Notes: generated from the sequence alone by a model not told the origin. DNA of 64,000 bases from Streptomyces roseicoloratus (GCF_004117935.1 NZ_SDOY01000025.1:1-64000), one strand, 5' to 3'; positions 8,403-16,641 are shown, counted from the first letter of the stretch. Numbers and translations: made by a program.

Positions 8403-9596
8403 ATGTCGTACGTAGAGGTACCGGGCGCGAAGGTGCCGATCCGGATGTGGACGGATCCGGCCTCGGTCGAGGACGGCGCGATGCGGCAGCTGCAGAACAC
8501 TGCCACCCTTCCCTGGATCAAGGGCCTGGCCGTGATGCCGGACGTGCACTACGGCAAGGGCGCGACGGTCGGCTCGGTGATCGCGATGAAGGGCGCGGTG
8601 TGTCCGGCGGCGGTGGGCGTGGACATCGGCTGTGGCATGTCCGCGGTCAAGAGCTCGCTGACGGCGAACGACCTGCCGGGCGACCTCTCGCGGCTGCGGT
8701 CGAAGATCGAGCAGGCGATTCCGGTGGGGCGGGGGATGCACCGGGAGATGGTGGACCCGGGGCGGCTGTTCCAGTTCCCGACGGCGGGGTGGAATGACTT
8801 CTGGTCGCGGTTCGACACGGTCGCCGATCCGGTGAAGTTCCGCCGGGAGCGGGCCGAGAAGCAGATGGGCACCCTAGGCGCGGGAAATCACTACTGCGAA
8901 GTTTGCATCGATGGCCAAGGGGCGGTGTGGCTCATGCTGCACTCCGGCTCCCGGAACATCGGCAAGGAGCTCGCCGAGTACCACATCGGCGAGGCGCAGA
9001 AGCTGCCCCACAACCAGGGGCTGATCGACCGGGACCTCGCGGTCTTCGTCGCCGACACCCCGCAGATGGCGGCGTACCGGAACGACCTCTTCTGGGCGCA
9101 GGAGTACGCGAAGTACAACCGCGCGATCATGATGGCGCTGTTCCAGGAGGTCATTCGCCGGGAGTTCCGCAAGGCCAGGGTCACCTTCGAGCCGGTGATC
9201 TCCTGTCACCACAACTACGTGGCGGAGGAGCGGTACGAGGGGATGGACCTGCTCGTCACCCGCAAGGGCGCGATCAGGGCCGGGTCGGGCGAGTTCGGGA
9301 TCATTCCGGGCTCCATGGGCACCGGCTCGTACATCGTGAAGGGGCTCGGCAACGAGATGGCGCTGAACTCGGCCTCGCACGGCGCAGGCCGGCGGATGAG
9401 CCGGAGCGAGGCGAAGCGGCGGTTCACCGTCCGGGATCTGGAGGAACAGACGCGGGGCGTGGAGTGCCGCAAGGACGCCGGTGTCCTGGACGAGATCCCC
9501 GGCGCCTACAAGCCCATTGAGCAGGTGATGGAGCAGCAGCGGGACCTGGTCGAGGTGGTCGCCAAGCTCAAGCAGGTCGTGAACGTCAAGGGCTGA
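8403..9596 (+). CDS. rtcB: RtcB-family RNA ligase
   Basis: Mn/GTP-dependent 3'-phosphate RNA ligase that joins 2',3'-cyclic phosphate or 3'-phosphate ends to 5'-OH; used in RNA repair in bacteria. The 397-residue product is full length. Metal- and guanylate-binding motifs are all present: DIGCG (D74, C77), GAGNH (N162, H163), HSGSR (H180), CHHNY (H269), and SHGAGR with the guanylated His at 326. No intein interrupts it. A stretch at 8874-8918 around the GAGNH motif uses A/T-ending codons (CTA, GGA, AAT, GAA, GTT, GAT, CAA), unlike the rest of the gene. A convergent LAGLIDADG gene follows 44 bp downstream. Confidence 0.94.
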   Translation: MSYVEVPGAKVPIRMWTDPASVEDGAMRQLQNTATLPWIKGLAVMPDVHYGKGATVGSVIAMKGAVCPAAVGVDIGCGMSAVKSSLTANDLPGDLSRLRSKIEQAIPVGRGMHREMVDPGRLFQFPTAGWNDFWSRFDTVADPVKFRRERAEKQMGTLGAGNHYCEVCIDGQGAVWLMLHSGSRNIGKELAEYHIGEAQKLPHNQGLIDRDLAVFVADTPQMAAYRNDLFWAQEYAKYNRAIMMALFQEVIRREFRKARVTFEPVISCHHNYVAEERYEGMDLLVTRKGAIRAGSGEFGIIPGSMGTGSYIVKGLGNEMALNSASHGAGRRMSRSEAKRRFTVRDLEEQTRGVECRKDAGVLDEIPGAYKPIEQVMEQQRDLVEVVAKLKQVVNVKG

Positions 9597-9602
9597 CGCC
9601 CT

Positions 9603-9627
9603 GGGGGCCGGCGTGGCGCCGGCCCCC
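9603..9627. terminator. Hairpin after rtcB
   Basis: 11-bp perfect arms (9603-9613 and 9617-9627) around a 3-base loop, 7 bases after the rtcB stop and 14 bases from the stop of the convergent endonuclease gene. Confidence 0.7.
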
Positions 9628-9640
9628 CGAGCCGGCGTGG

Positions 9641-10501
9641 TCAGCGCCGGCGCAGTCGCCAGCGCCGGATCGTGCACGACTTGACGGTGCGGCCGAGTGT
9701 GGCCGCGGCCTCCTCGTCGTCGTCCGTGTCGAGGAGGATCCGGTCCTCCAGGGCGGTCCAGCTGCGCTTCCGGAAGAGTTGGCGTGGCGGCATGTCCGCC
9801 GGTCGCTCCCAGGCGCGCACCTCGGCCGCGACCGCGCTCTTGCGCGGCAGGGCCAGCGCGCCGGGGGAGTACAGATGCCGGGCGACCGCCACGGCACTCT
9901 CCCGCATGTACATCACGGTGTAGATGTTGTCGCGCTTGTTCCGGCCGGGAAGTTTGTGGAGGCCCAGGACGAGGTTGGTGTAGCGGCAGAGGTAGACGGC
10001 AATGGCGGTGCTCTGGGTGGTCAGGCTGACGAAGGGCAGCCCCTCCTCGGTGAAGCCCACGGAACCGTCCGCATCGATGAGGCCGCGAAGGTAGTCGGGA
10101 CGGGAGAACGGCACCCGTGGTGGGGTGATCCGCCGCGATTTGCGGCCGTAGGGCAGGCCGAGCTCGTTGAGTCTGGTCCGGGCCTCCAGGGCGCACAGTC
10201 CCCAGATCGCGGTGTGGCTGACGGCCGCGAAGTTCGTCGACCGGGTGCGTTCGGTGATGGTGCTGTTGTACGGGGTCAGTCGCCGGAACTCCTCGAGGAT
10301 CGCGATGTCTCGGGCGTTGATCTCGACAGTCAACTGACCTTTGCGTCCCGCGCCGGCCGCGAGGTGTCCGTCGGTTTGAAGGAAGCCGAACATGTAGGCG
10401 TAGTCCGGGTTCTCCAGGTCCATGAAGGACGGTGCGGAGGCGGGCTGGGTGAGTGCGCCGAGGTCGAAGAGCGCGGGCGCGCTAGGGTCGGGTTCAGCCA
10501 C
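9641..10501 (-). CDS. Free-standing LAGLIDADG homing endonuclease-like protein
   Basis: Predicted site-specific DNA endonuclease of 286 residues. Two dodecapeptide-type motifs are visible: GFLQTDGHL at 39-47 and RGLIDADGSVGF at 139-150, each with the metal-binding Asp. That spacing is typical of a single-chain, two-motif LAGLIDADG enzyme. The C-terminus (about 243-286) has a WTALEDRILL helix and a following basic helix, resembling a SANT/Myb-like or HTH DNA-binding add-on. There are no intein splicing blocks and no surrounding intron was recognised. GTG 10501 has AGGAAGG 9 bases upstream. The base composition is slightly lower in GC than the neighbours. It is tail-to-tail with intact rtcB. 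Confidence 0.82.
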   Translation of the reverse strand: MAEPDPSAPALFDLGALTQPASAPSFMDLENPDYAYMFGFLQTDGHLAAGAGRKGQLTVEINARDIAILEEFRRLTPYNSTITERTRSTNFAAVSHTAIWGLCALEARTRLNELGLPYGRKSRRITPPRVPFSRPDYLRGLIDADGSVGFTEEGLPFVSLTTQSTAIAVYLCRYTNLVLGLHKLPGRNKRDNIYTVMYMRESAVAVARHLYSPGALALPRKSAVAAEVRAWERPADMPPRQLFRKRSWTALEDRILLDTDDDEEAAATLGRTVKSCTIRRWRLRRR

Positions 10502-10526
10502 GGGAAGGTGCCTTCCTGATGGTGAG

Positions 10527-10560
10527 GCCCTCGGCCGGGATTGCCGTCCCGGCCGAGGGC
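10527..10560. terminator. 14-bp perfect hairpin with T-rich flank
   Basis: Arms 10527-10540 and 10547-10560 are perfectly complementary; CGTTCTTTAT follows on the + strand. It separates the SDR gene (reading leftward) from the endonuclease gene, so it can stop SDR read-through. Confidence 0.65.
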
Positions 10561-10659
10561 CGTTCTTTATGGAGTTGTGTCGACCGTAGGTCGGGTGTTC
10601 TGGCCGCGTTGTGGTGTTCGTGGTGATTCACCCGAACGGGGTGGTGTCAGCCCTTGTCG

Positions 10660-11427
10660 TCAGAGCTCGCGGTGGACCTTCGTGTTGGAGGCCTGGGCGC
10701 GGGGGCGGACGACCAGGAGGTCGATGTTGACGTGGGGCGGTCGGGTGCAGGCCCAGGTGATGGTGTCGGCGACGTCGTCGGCGGTCAGCGGTTCGGCCAC
10801 GCCCGCGTAGACCTTGGCGGCCTTCTCGGTGTCGCCGCGGAAGCGCGTGGTGGCGAACTCCTCGGTCCTGACCATGCCCGGGGCGACCTCGATGACGCGG
10901 ACCGGCGTGCCGACGATCTCCAGGCGGAGGGTCTCGGCGAGGACGCGGGCGCCGTTCTTGGCCGCGACGTAGCCCGCGCCGCCCTCGTAGGTGGCGTGGC
11001 CGGCGGTGGAGGAGACGACGACCACGGTGCCGTCGCCGCTCGCGGTGAGGGCGGGCAGCAGGGCCTGGGTGAGGTTGAGGGTGCCGATGACGTTGACCTC
11101 GTACATGCGGCGCCAGTCGTCCGGGTCGCCGGTGGCGACGGGGTCGGCGCCGAGCGCGCCGCCGGCGTTGTTGACCAGGACGCCGAGGGTCGGGAAGGCG
11201 GTGGCGAACTCGTCGACGGCGGCGCGGTCGGTGACGTCGAGGGCGTACGCGGTGGCCTGGTGGCCGGCCGCGTTGATCTCGGCGGCCAGGGCCTCGATGC
11301 GGTCCTTGCGGCGTGCGGTGAGGACGACGCGGTAGCCGGCGGCGGCGAGCTGCCGGGCGGTGGCCGCGCCGATGCCGCTGCTCGCTCCGGTGACGACGGC
11401 GATGGGCTTGCCGGGGGCGGCGGTCAT
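10660..11427 (-). CDS. SDR-family NAD(P)-dependent oxidoreductase
   Basis: Classical short-chain dehydrogenase/reductase of 255 residues. The cofactor-binding motif TGASSGIG lies near residues 14-21, NNAG near 90, the catalytic Ser in VVSSTAGH, and the YxxxK pair in GYVAAKNG. An Arg-rich loop after the first beta-alpha unit (ARRKDR) favours NADP(H). The substrate is unknown. Among classical SDRs it resembles the YdfG / serine 3-dehydrogenase-like subgroup most in length and in its EVNVIG segment, but that is a weak call. It is transcribed alone, divergent from the small secreted protein gene. Confidence 0.9.
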   Translation of the reverse strand: MTAAPGKPIAVVTGASSGIGAATARQLAAAGYRVVLTARRKDRIEALAAEINAAGHQATAYALDVTDRAAVDEFATAFPTLGVLVNNAGGALGADPVATGDPDDWRRMYEVNVIGTLNLTQALLPALTASGDGTVVVVSSTAGHATYEGGAGYVAAKNGARVLAETLRLEIVGTPVRVIEVAPGMVRTEEFATTRFRGDTEKAAKVYAGVAEPLTADDVADTITWACTRPPHVNIDLLVVRPRAQASNTKVHREL

Positions 11428-11594
11428 GACGGGCTCCTCGCGCGGACGGTGTCGACGGGTCTCGATCGTGGGATCGCCTGGTCAGGATAGGCGGCTGCGG
11501 TGGCGGGGCGGACGGGGCGGGGTGGGGGCGCGGGCCGAGACACGCGGCTGACCGATGGTCAGAATATATGGGGATCAATCGGTATCTTCAGGGC

Positions 11595-12080
11595 ATGACT
11601 GCGATGCGCAAGGCCCTGTTCGGCGCGGCCCTGACCGCCGCCGTGGTGGCCGGTACGGGTGCGGGTGCGGGTACGGGTGTGGCGGCGGAGGCCGGGGGCG
11701 AGGCGGATCTGTCCCACCACGGGCATGTCTCCCTGTGGGACGGGCGGCTGGGCGTCTGGCTGGTCAGCGAGAACCACGGGCCCACGGACGTCTCCCAGGC
11801 GACCGTCCGGCTCGCCTTCTCCGAGCCGATGGCGGGCGGCCAGGAGCTGCCGCCGTCGTGCCTGTGGAGCAGCGACCGGGTGGTCTCCTGTCGTACGGGC
11901 GAGCTGCGGGCGGCCGGCGTGGCCGACGAGCTCGCGCTCGACCTGCGGACGGCGGGCCGTCCGGACGAGCTGACCGTGGACATCCGCACGGTCTGGCGGG
12001 ACGGCGTCGCCGACGCGAACCCGCGCAACGACCGGCACCACGTCCTGGTCCTCTCCACCGGCGACCCGTACGTGTTCTGA
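11595..12080 (+). CDS. Small secreted protein
   Basis: Predicted exported protein of 161 residues. A typical signal peptide (Met-Arg-Lys start, hydrophobic core, cleavage near AEA) leads to a 125-residue mature part rich in beta-strand-like segments. Two Cys (SCLW and SCRT) are 12 residues apart and probably disulfide-bonded. The fold looks like an Ig-like or CARDB-type beta sandwich, but I do not recognise a family. ATG 11595 is chosen because the signal sequence begins there; an in-frame ATG at 11568 would add nine residues. An AT-rich stretch just upstream (11565-11585) probably holds its promoter. Confidence 0.7.
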   Translation: MTAMRKALFGAALTAAVVAGTGAGAGTGVAAEAGGEADLSHHGHVSLWDGRLGVWLVSENHGPTDVSQATVRLAFSEPMAGGQELPPSCLWSSDRVVSCRTGELRAAGVADELALDLRTAGRPDELTVDIRTVWRDGVADANPRNDRHHVLVLSTGDPYVF

Positions 12081-12244
12081 CGGCGGCGGGCCGCCGGCGG
12101 CCGGGACCTTCGGCTGTGGTCCGGGGACCGGCGCCGTCGGCCCTCGTCCGGTCGCCGGGGTCTTCGCCCGATGTCCGGGCGCCGGAGTCTCGCCCGCTGT
12201 CCGGTCGCCGGAGTTCCGGGCCGCCGTCGTGTGACACTCGATCC

Positions 12245-13003
12245 GTGATCGTCGAACGCGCGTACGCCCATGTCGCCTCCTCCGACGAGGGCGAGTGGCC
12301 CTGGTCGGTGCCGTGCGTGCGGCAGCTCGTGGCCGAGGGCCTGCGCTTCGAGGCGCCCGTCACCTTTCTGGTCGGCGAGAACGGTTCCGGCAAGTCCACC
12401 CTGGTCGAGGCGCTCGCGGAGGGATTCGGGCTCGACTCCTGGGGCGGCTCGCTCGACTGGCGCTACGCCACCTCGCGGGGCCGGTCGGTGCTCGGCGAGC
12501 GGATCCGCTTCGACGCAGCGCCGCGCGGGCGCCGCATGCTGGGCAGCCGCGCGGCGCGCAAGGGCTTCTTCCTGCGGGCCGAGACGGCGCTCGACGCGCT
12601 GGACCGGGAGGGCTTCGGACCCGATGCGCTGAGTCATGGCGAGGGCTTTCTGGCGGCGTTCCGGGAGAAGTTCCTGCAGCCCGGGCTGTACGTGATGGAC
12701 GAGCCGGAGGCCGCGCTGTCCTTCACGTCGTGCCTGGAGCTGCTGGGCCATGTGGACCGGCTGGTGAAGCGCGGCGGCCAGGTGGTGTGCGCCACGCACT
12801 CACCGCTGCTGACGGCCCTCCCGGGCGCCGACATCGTGGAGGTCGGCGACCACGGGATGCGGCGGGTGGCCTGGGCGGAGCTGGGCGTGGTCGACCACTG
12901 GCGCCGCTACCTGGCGGACCCGCGGAGCTATCTGCGACACGTCCTCGACGACCAGGAACGCCCGGCCGTCCGTGGCCGCCCCCGCTACAGCGGGGTCGTG
13001 TAG
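12245..13003 (+). CDS. AAA family ATPase (AAA_21/ABC-like)
   Basis: Cytoplasmic ATPase of 252 residues. Walker A GENGSGKST is at 44-52, Walker B LYVMDEPEAALS about two-thirds along, and an ATHSP switch motif follows. This is the compact single-domain form related to the ATPase part of OLD/RecF-like proteins, usually annotated as AAA_21. It has no TOPRIM or other effector domain, and no partner gene is adjacent. The GTG at 12245 starts the conserved VIVERAYAH segment; sequence upstream in the same frame is low-complexity. Its 3' end overlaps the convergent monooxygenase gene by 19 bp. Confidence 0.85.
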   Translation: MIVERAYAHVASSDEGEWPWSVPCVRQLVAEGLRFEAPVTFLVGENGSGKSTLVEALAEGFGLDSWGGSLDWRYATSRGRSVLGERIRFDAAPRGRRMLGSRAARKGFFLRAETALDALDREGFGPDALSHGEGFLAAFREKFLQPGLYVMDEPEAALSFTSCLELLGHVDRLVKRGGQVVCATHSPLLTALPGADIVEVGDHGMRRVAWAELGVVDHWRRYLADPRSYLRHVLDDQERPAVRGRPRYSGVV

Positions 13004-14553
13004 CCGTCGGGGCGGACCAGGAGGGTGTCGTGGCGGGCCGGGTTCGCCCAGGTGGCGTGGACGACGCGGTCGGCGGCGACGGGGGCCGTACGGGGCAGGG
13101 CCGGGGCGGCGCCCTCGGGGGTGACGAGGACGAACTCGCCCGCGCGCAGCAGCTCGTACAGCCGGCCCTCGCGCAGCTTGAGGTCCGGGACCCGGCGGGT
13201 TCCGGGGCCGTAGTGGACGCCGATGCCGCTGATCTGGCCCATCGCGCGGGCGGCGGCCGGCCGGACGGTGCCGACCAGCCGGGCGGCGAGGTCGCGCGCG
13301 GCGCGCTGGAGCGGTGTGCGGGCCATCGCGAGGCGCACGATGGCACCGCTGCTGCGCAGCACGTTCCTGCCGACCGGGTGCCGTTCCGCCTGGTAGCCGT
13401 CCAGCAGGGCCTCGGGGTCGGGCGCTTCGCCGCGCAGGACGGCGGTGAGGCGCCAGGAGAGGTTGGCGGCGTCCTGGAGGCCGGTGTTCATGCCCTGGCC
13501 GCCTGCGGGGGAGTGGACGTGGGCGGCGTCGCCGGCGAGGAAGACCCGGCCCGAGCGGTAGGCGGGTGCCTGGCGTTCGTCGCTGTGGAAGCGGGAGATC
13601 CAGCGGGCGTCGTGCATGCCGAGGTCGGTGCCGAGGGCCTCCCGGGCGATCGCCCTGACCTCGTCGAGGTCCACGGGCACGTCGTCGGCCACCTGCCGGC
13701 GGCGGTCCCAGCCCATGACGCGGTACCAGCCGTCGCCGAAGGGCGCGACGAACGCGAAGGCGTTGCCGGAGGGGGAGGCGGAGACCGTGAGGAGGTGTCC
13801 GGGTTCCTTCGCGAGCCGTACGTCCGCGAGGACGATCGAGCGGATCACCGAGGCGCCCGGGAATGGCAGGCCGAGGGCGGAGCGGACCGCGCTGCGCAGG
13901 CCGTCGGTGCCGACGGCGTGGCGGGCCCGGAGCGTCGCCGGTCCGTCGGGTCCCGAGAGTTCCGCCGTGACGCCGTCGGCGTCCTGGTCCAGGCCGCGCA
14001 GCTCCGTCCCGTACCGGAAGTCCACACCTGTGGACACCGCCCGGCGGTGGAGCACGTTCTCGACCTCGTACTGCGGGGTGATGAGCAGGAAGGGGAAGCG
14101 GGAGGGCAGCCGGGAGAGGTCGAGGGAGAGTCCGCCGAAGAGGCGCAGGTCGGTGATGGGCGTGCCGGTGGCGATCAGCTCGTCCGCGAGGCCGCGGGAG
14201 TCGAGCTGCTCCAGGGTGCGGGCGTGGACGCCGAAGGCGCGGGTCAGGTTGGAGCGGCCTTCGGCGCGGCGCTCGGCGACGGTGACGCGGAGTCCCGCGG
14301 CGGCGAGGTCCCCGGCGAGGAGGAGACCGGTGGGGCCGGCGCCGACGACGAGCACGTCGGTGTCGAAGGGGGCCGGGGTGGCGGACGGGGAGGGCGACGC
14401 GGACGCGGACGGGGACGGGGAAGCGGCTGCCGGGGAGGCCGGGGAGGCCGGGGAGGCCGGGGAGGCCGGGGAGGCGGACGGGCGGAGGGGCGGAGGAGCG
14501 GCGGGGGAGGTGCTCGGGGAGGTGGGGGTGCCGGGGGTGCCCTTGGTGCTCAT
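12985..14553 (-). CDS. FAD-dependent aromatic monooxygenase
   Basis: Flavoprotein hydroxylase of the PHBH/RdmE class, about 522 residues, probably NAD(P)H-dependent and acting on an aromatic substrate. After a 70-residue Ser/Ala/Pro-rich leader come the FAD motif VVGAGPTGL, the DG-type motif in the middle, and GDAAHVHSPAGGQGMN for the FAD ribityl chain. A thioredoxin-like C-terminal domain is present but short. The N-terminal leader is coded by five in-frame copies of a 9-bp unit (14432-14476) and has no counterpart in the family. ATG 14553 has GGAGG 5 bases upstream. Divergent from the TetR gene with shared operators, so it is probably TetR-repressed. Confidence 0.87.
   Translation of the reverse strand: MSTKGTPGTPTSPSTSPAAPPPLRPSASPASPASPASPASPAAASPSPSASASPSPSATPAPFDTDVLVVGAGPTGLLLAGDLAAAGLRVTVAERRAEGRSNLTRAFGVHARTLEQLDSRGLADELIATGTPITDLRLFGGLSLDLSRLPSRFPFLLITPQYEVENVLHRRAVSTGVDFRYGTELRGLDQDADGVTAELSGPDGPATLRARHAVGTDGLRSAVRSALGLPFPGASVIRSIVLADVRLAKEPGHLLTVSASPSGNAFAFVAPFGDGWYRVMGWDRRRQVADDVPVDLDEVRAIAREALGTDLGMHDARWISRFHSDERQAPAYRSGRVFLAGDAAHVHSPAGGQGMNTGLQDAANLSWRLTAVLRGEAPDPEALLDGYQAERHPVGRNVLRSSGAIVRLAMARTPLQRAARDLAARLVGTVRPAAARAMGQISGIGVHYGPGTRRVPDLKLREGRLYELLRAGEFVLVTPEGAAPALPRTAPVAADRVVHATWANPARHDTLLVRPDGYTTPL
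14432..14476. repeat. 9-bp tandem repeat inside monooxygenase leader
   Basis: Five consecutive copies of GGGGAGGCC (last one ends in G), in frame with the gene, giving an Ala-Ser-Pro repeat. Length change by slippage would stay in frame. Confidence 0.9.
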
Positions 14554-14584
14554 CATTGCCTCCAGGGATGCCTACGTCCGTTGG

Positions 14585-14667
14585 CCAACGTTTGTTGGTC
14601 AACGCTTGTTGGCAATTGTGGGCCGTCCTCCCTGGGGTGTCAACGCTTGTTGGCCTACACTTGTTGG
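14585..14667. promoter_or_regulatory. Paired TetR-type operators
   Basis: Four near-identical 13-bp sites (CAACGCTTGTTGG or close) lie in two tandem pairs: 14586/14600 and 14641/14655, each pair with a 14-bp period. The first has the inverted repeat CCAAC-N4-GTTGG. They fill the space between the monooxygenase and TetR start codons. Confidence 0.8.
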
Positions 14668-14668
14668 C

Positions 14669-15229
14669 ATGATGACCGTACGCCGCTCCGACACCACCCG
14701 CGCCGCCATCCTCGACGCCGCCCGCGAGCGCTTCGCCGCCGACGGGTACGAGCGCGCCACGATCCGGGCCATCGCGCGCGACGCCGGGATCGACCCGTCG
14801 ATGGTCATGCGCTACTACGGCAACAAGGAGGGGCTCTTCGCCGCCGCCTCCACGATCGAGCTGGAGCTTCCCGACCCCGGCTCGCTGCCCGCGCAGCACG
14901 CCGGTACCGCCCTGGTCGCCCACTTCCTCGAACGCTGGGAGCGCGACGACGTCCTCACCGGGCTCCTGCGGGTCGGCGTCACCAACGAGGCCGGCGCCGA
15001 ACGGATGCAGCGGCTCTTCGCGGAGCAGATCGGGCCGGTCGTCGCCGGCGTCTGCCCCGACCCCGCGGACGCGCCGCGCCGCGCCGGACTCGTCGCCTCG
15101 CAGATCCTCGGCATGGCGCTCGCCCGGTACGTGCTGCGCCTCGGGCCGGTCGTGGAGATGGACCGCGTGGACGTGATCGCGTGGCTCGGCCCGACGGTGC
15201 AGCGGTATCTGACGGCCGAGGGGCCGTGA
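14669..15229 (+). CDS. TetR/AcrR family regulator
   Basis: Probable repressor of the divergent FAD monooxygenase gene and of itself. 186 residues. The N-terminal HTH is typical (ATIRAIARDAGIDPSMVMRYYGNKEGLF, about 30-57), and the C-terminal ligand domain resembles TetR_C_17/AefR-like. The start is ATG 14669 or the next ATG at 14672. No Shine-Dalgarno lies upstream; the last operator copy ends two bases before the first ATG, so the message is probably leaderless. The ligand is unknown and may be the monooxygenase substrate. Confidence 0.9.
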   Translation: MMTVRRSDTTRAAILDAARERFAADGYERATIRAIARDAGIDPSMVMRYYGNKEGLFAAASTIELELPDPGSLPAQHAGTALVAHFLERWERDDVLTGLLRVGVTNEAGAERMQRLFAEQIGPVVAGVCPDPADAPRRAGLVASQILGMALARYVLRLGPVVEMDRVDVIAWLGPTVQRYLTAEGP

Positions 15230-15344
15230 GGGCGGCGGCGGCCCGGCTCATCGCGTTCGCGTCGCCGGGAGTGGCGGACGTGACCGCCGTGGCGGAGGCC
15301 GTCGGCGCCGTCGGCGCGCGTTCACTGCACCGTACGCTTTCTGC

Positions 15345-15836
15345 ATGACGCAGAAGAAGGTCGCGGGGCGCGAGGCGCTGATGGCCGGGATGCAGGGCGA
15401 GGCGCGCCGCTACATGGCCTCCTACGCGCTGTTCAACCAGGCCGTCGCCGACCATCTGCGCCTGCACCCGACCGACGTGCAGTGCCTCAGCCTGCTGAGC
15501 CTGGAGGGCGAACCGGTCACCATCGGGCGGGTCGCCGAGCTCACCGGGCTCACCACCGGTTCCGCCACCCGCCTCGTGGACCGGCTCGAACGCGCCGGAT
15601 ACGTCCGCCGCGAGCGCGACGCCGAGGACCGGCGCCGCGTCCTGGTGGCGTCGGTGCCCGAGAAGGCGGCCGAACTCGCCGCGTTCTGGCGGCGGCTCAA
15701 CCGGGCGTGGGGCGAGCTCTTCGACGCGTACGACGACGCCGAGATCACCCTGCTCACCGATTACATGCGGCGCACGATCGACCTGAGCGCTACCCAGGTC
15801 GAGCGGCTGCGCGCGGGCGAGTTCGACGCCGACTGA
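15345..15836 (+). CDS. MarR family transcriptional regulator
   Basis: Dimeric winged-helix regulator of 163 residues. The DNA-binding part is clear: a recognition helix (TTGSATRLVDRLERAGYV) followed by the wing RERDAEDRRR. The dimerisation helices lie at both ends. No ribosome binding site precedes ATG 15345, and a TACGCT box sits 7 bases upstream, so the transcript is probably leaderless. It is a single-gene unit between TetR (same strand) and the Mut7-C gene (opposite strand); its target is unclear. Confidence 0.9.
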   Translation: MTQKKVAGREALMAGMQGEARRYMASYALFNQAVADHLRLHPTDVQCLSLLSLEGEPVTIGRVAELTGLTTGSATRLVDRLERAGYVRRERDAEDRRRVLVASVPEKAAELAAFWRRLNRAWGELFDAYDDAEITLLTDYMRRTIDLSATQVERLRAGEFDAD

Positions 15837-15846
15837 GTGCGGGCGC

Positions 15847-16587
15847 TCAGCCGGCCGCCGGTGTGCCGCCGAACTCGCGGACCGCGTCCGTCACGATCGC
15901 CTCCAGGCGCGCGTGGTGGGCGCCCCGCCAGTAGACCCGCTCGCACGCGGTGCACTGGGCGAAGACGTCGTACGTGTGCTCCGTGCCCTTCTCCAGCCGC
16001 TCGCGTACCGCGTCCTTGTCGGCCTCCGCGAGCGGCCCGTTGCAGGCCGTGCAGCGGGTCCACGGCGCGAGCGGCGGCGCGAACCGCTCCAGGACGTCCC
16101 GCAGTTGGTCGTCCGGGCGGTCGCTGTACACGTAGGCGCCGGCCCACAGCTCGCGGCGGCGCAGCAGTCCGCGGTCCCGGGACAGCATCACGCGCCGCTC
16201 CTTCGCGGAGAGCGCGGCCAGGGCCGGGTCGCCGATGTCCTCGCTCTCGTACGCGGCGTCGACGCCGAGCAGCCGGAGCCGCCGGGCCAGCGTCCCGAGG
16301 TGGACGTCCAGGAGGAAGCGCAGCGGGGCGCCCGGGACCGGCTGCGGCCGCTGGACACCCTCCACGTCGACGGTCTCGCCGGCCGCCGGGACGTGCGAGG
16401 GCGGCACGGGCCGCCCGTCCACGAGCAGCCGTCCGGCCTCGGTCAGCGGCACGCCGAGCGACTCCACGAGGTGGCCGAGCGAGGAGGCGCCGTCCGTGGT
16501 GACGGGGGTGTGCCCGCCGCGCCGTTCCGCCGAGACGAAGAGCCCCAGGGCGGGGGCGAAGCTGATCTGGATCTCCGGTCCGTTCAC
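15847..16587 (-). CDS. Mut7-C RNase-domain protein with N-terminal ubiquitin-like domain
   Basis: Predicted PIN-fold nuclease of 246 residues. The first 85 residues match the Mut7-C ubiquitin-like (MoaD/ThiS-type) domain (ISFAPALGLFV to VPAAGETVDV). The rest is the Mut7-C domain: FLLDVHLGTLARRLRLLG with a metal-ligand Asp, SRDRGLL, and a C-terminal zinc-ribbon with two CxxC pairs (RCTACN and QCTACE). It probably acts on RNA, but substrates are unknown. GTG 16587 is chosen because the ubiquitin-like domain begins there; no strong Shine-Dalgarno is seen. It is head-to-head with a GNAT gene across tandem repeats. Confidence 0.85.
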   Translation of the reverse strand: MNGPEIQISFAPALGLFVSAERRGGHTPVTTDGASSLGHLVESLGVPLTEAGRLLVDGRPVPPSHVPAAGETVDVEGVQRPQPVPGAPLRFLLDVHLGTLARRLRLLGVDAAYESEDIGDPALAALSAKERRVMLSRDRGLLRRRELWAGAYVYSDRPDDQLRDVLERFAPPLAPWTRCTACNGPLAEADKDAVRERLEKGTEHTYDVFAQCTACERVYWRGAHHARLEAIVTDAVREFGGTPAAG

Positions 16588-16641
16588 GCAGCCAGGATGG
16601 CACCGTGCGTCACCTCCCGGCCAGGCAATTCCGCCGCGCCC

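Noticed and set aside
8403..9596. Intein within rtcB
   Set aside because: The RtcB sequence is continuous and of normal length; only codon usage is odd near the GAGNH motif.
14030..14038. Third DnaA box
   Set aside because: TGTGGACAC has one mismatch and lies within the monooxygenase gene.
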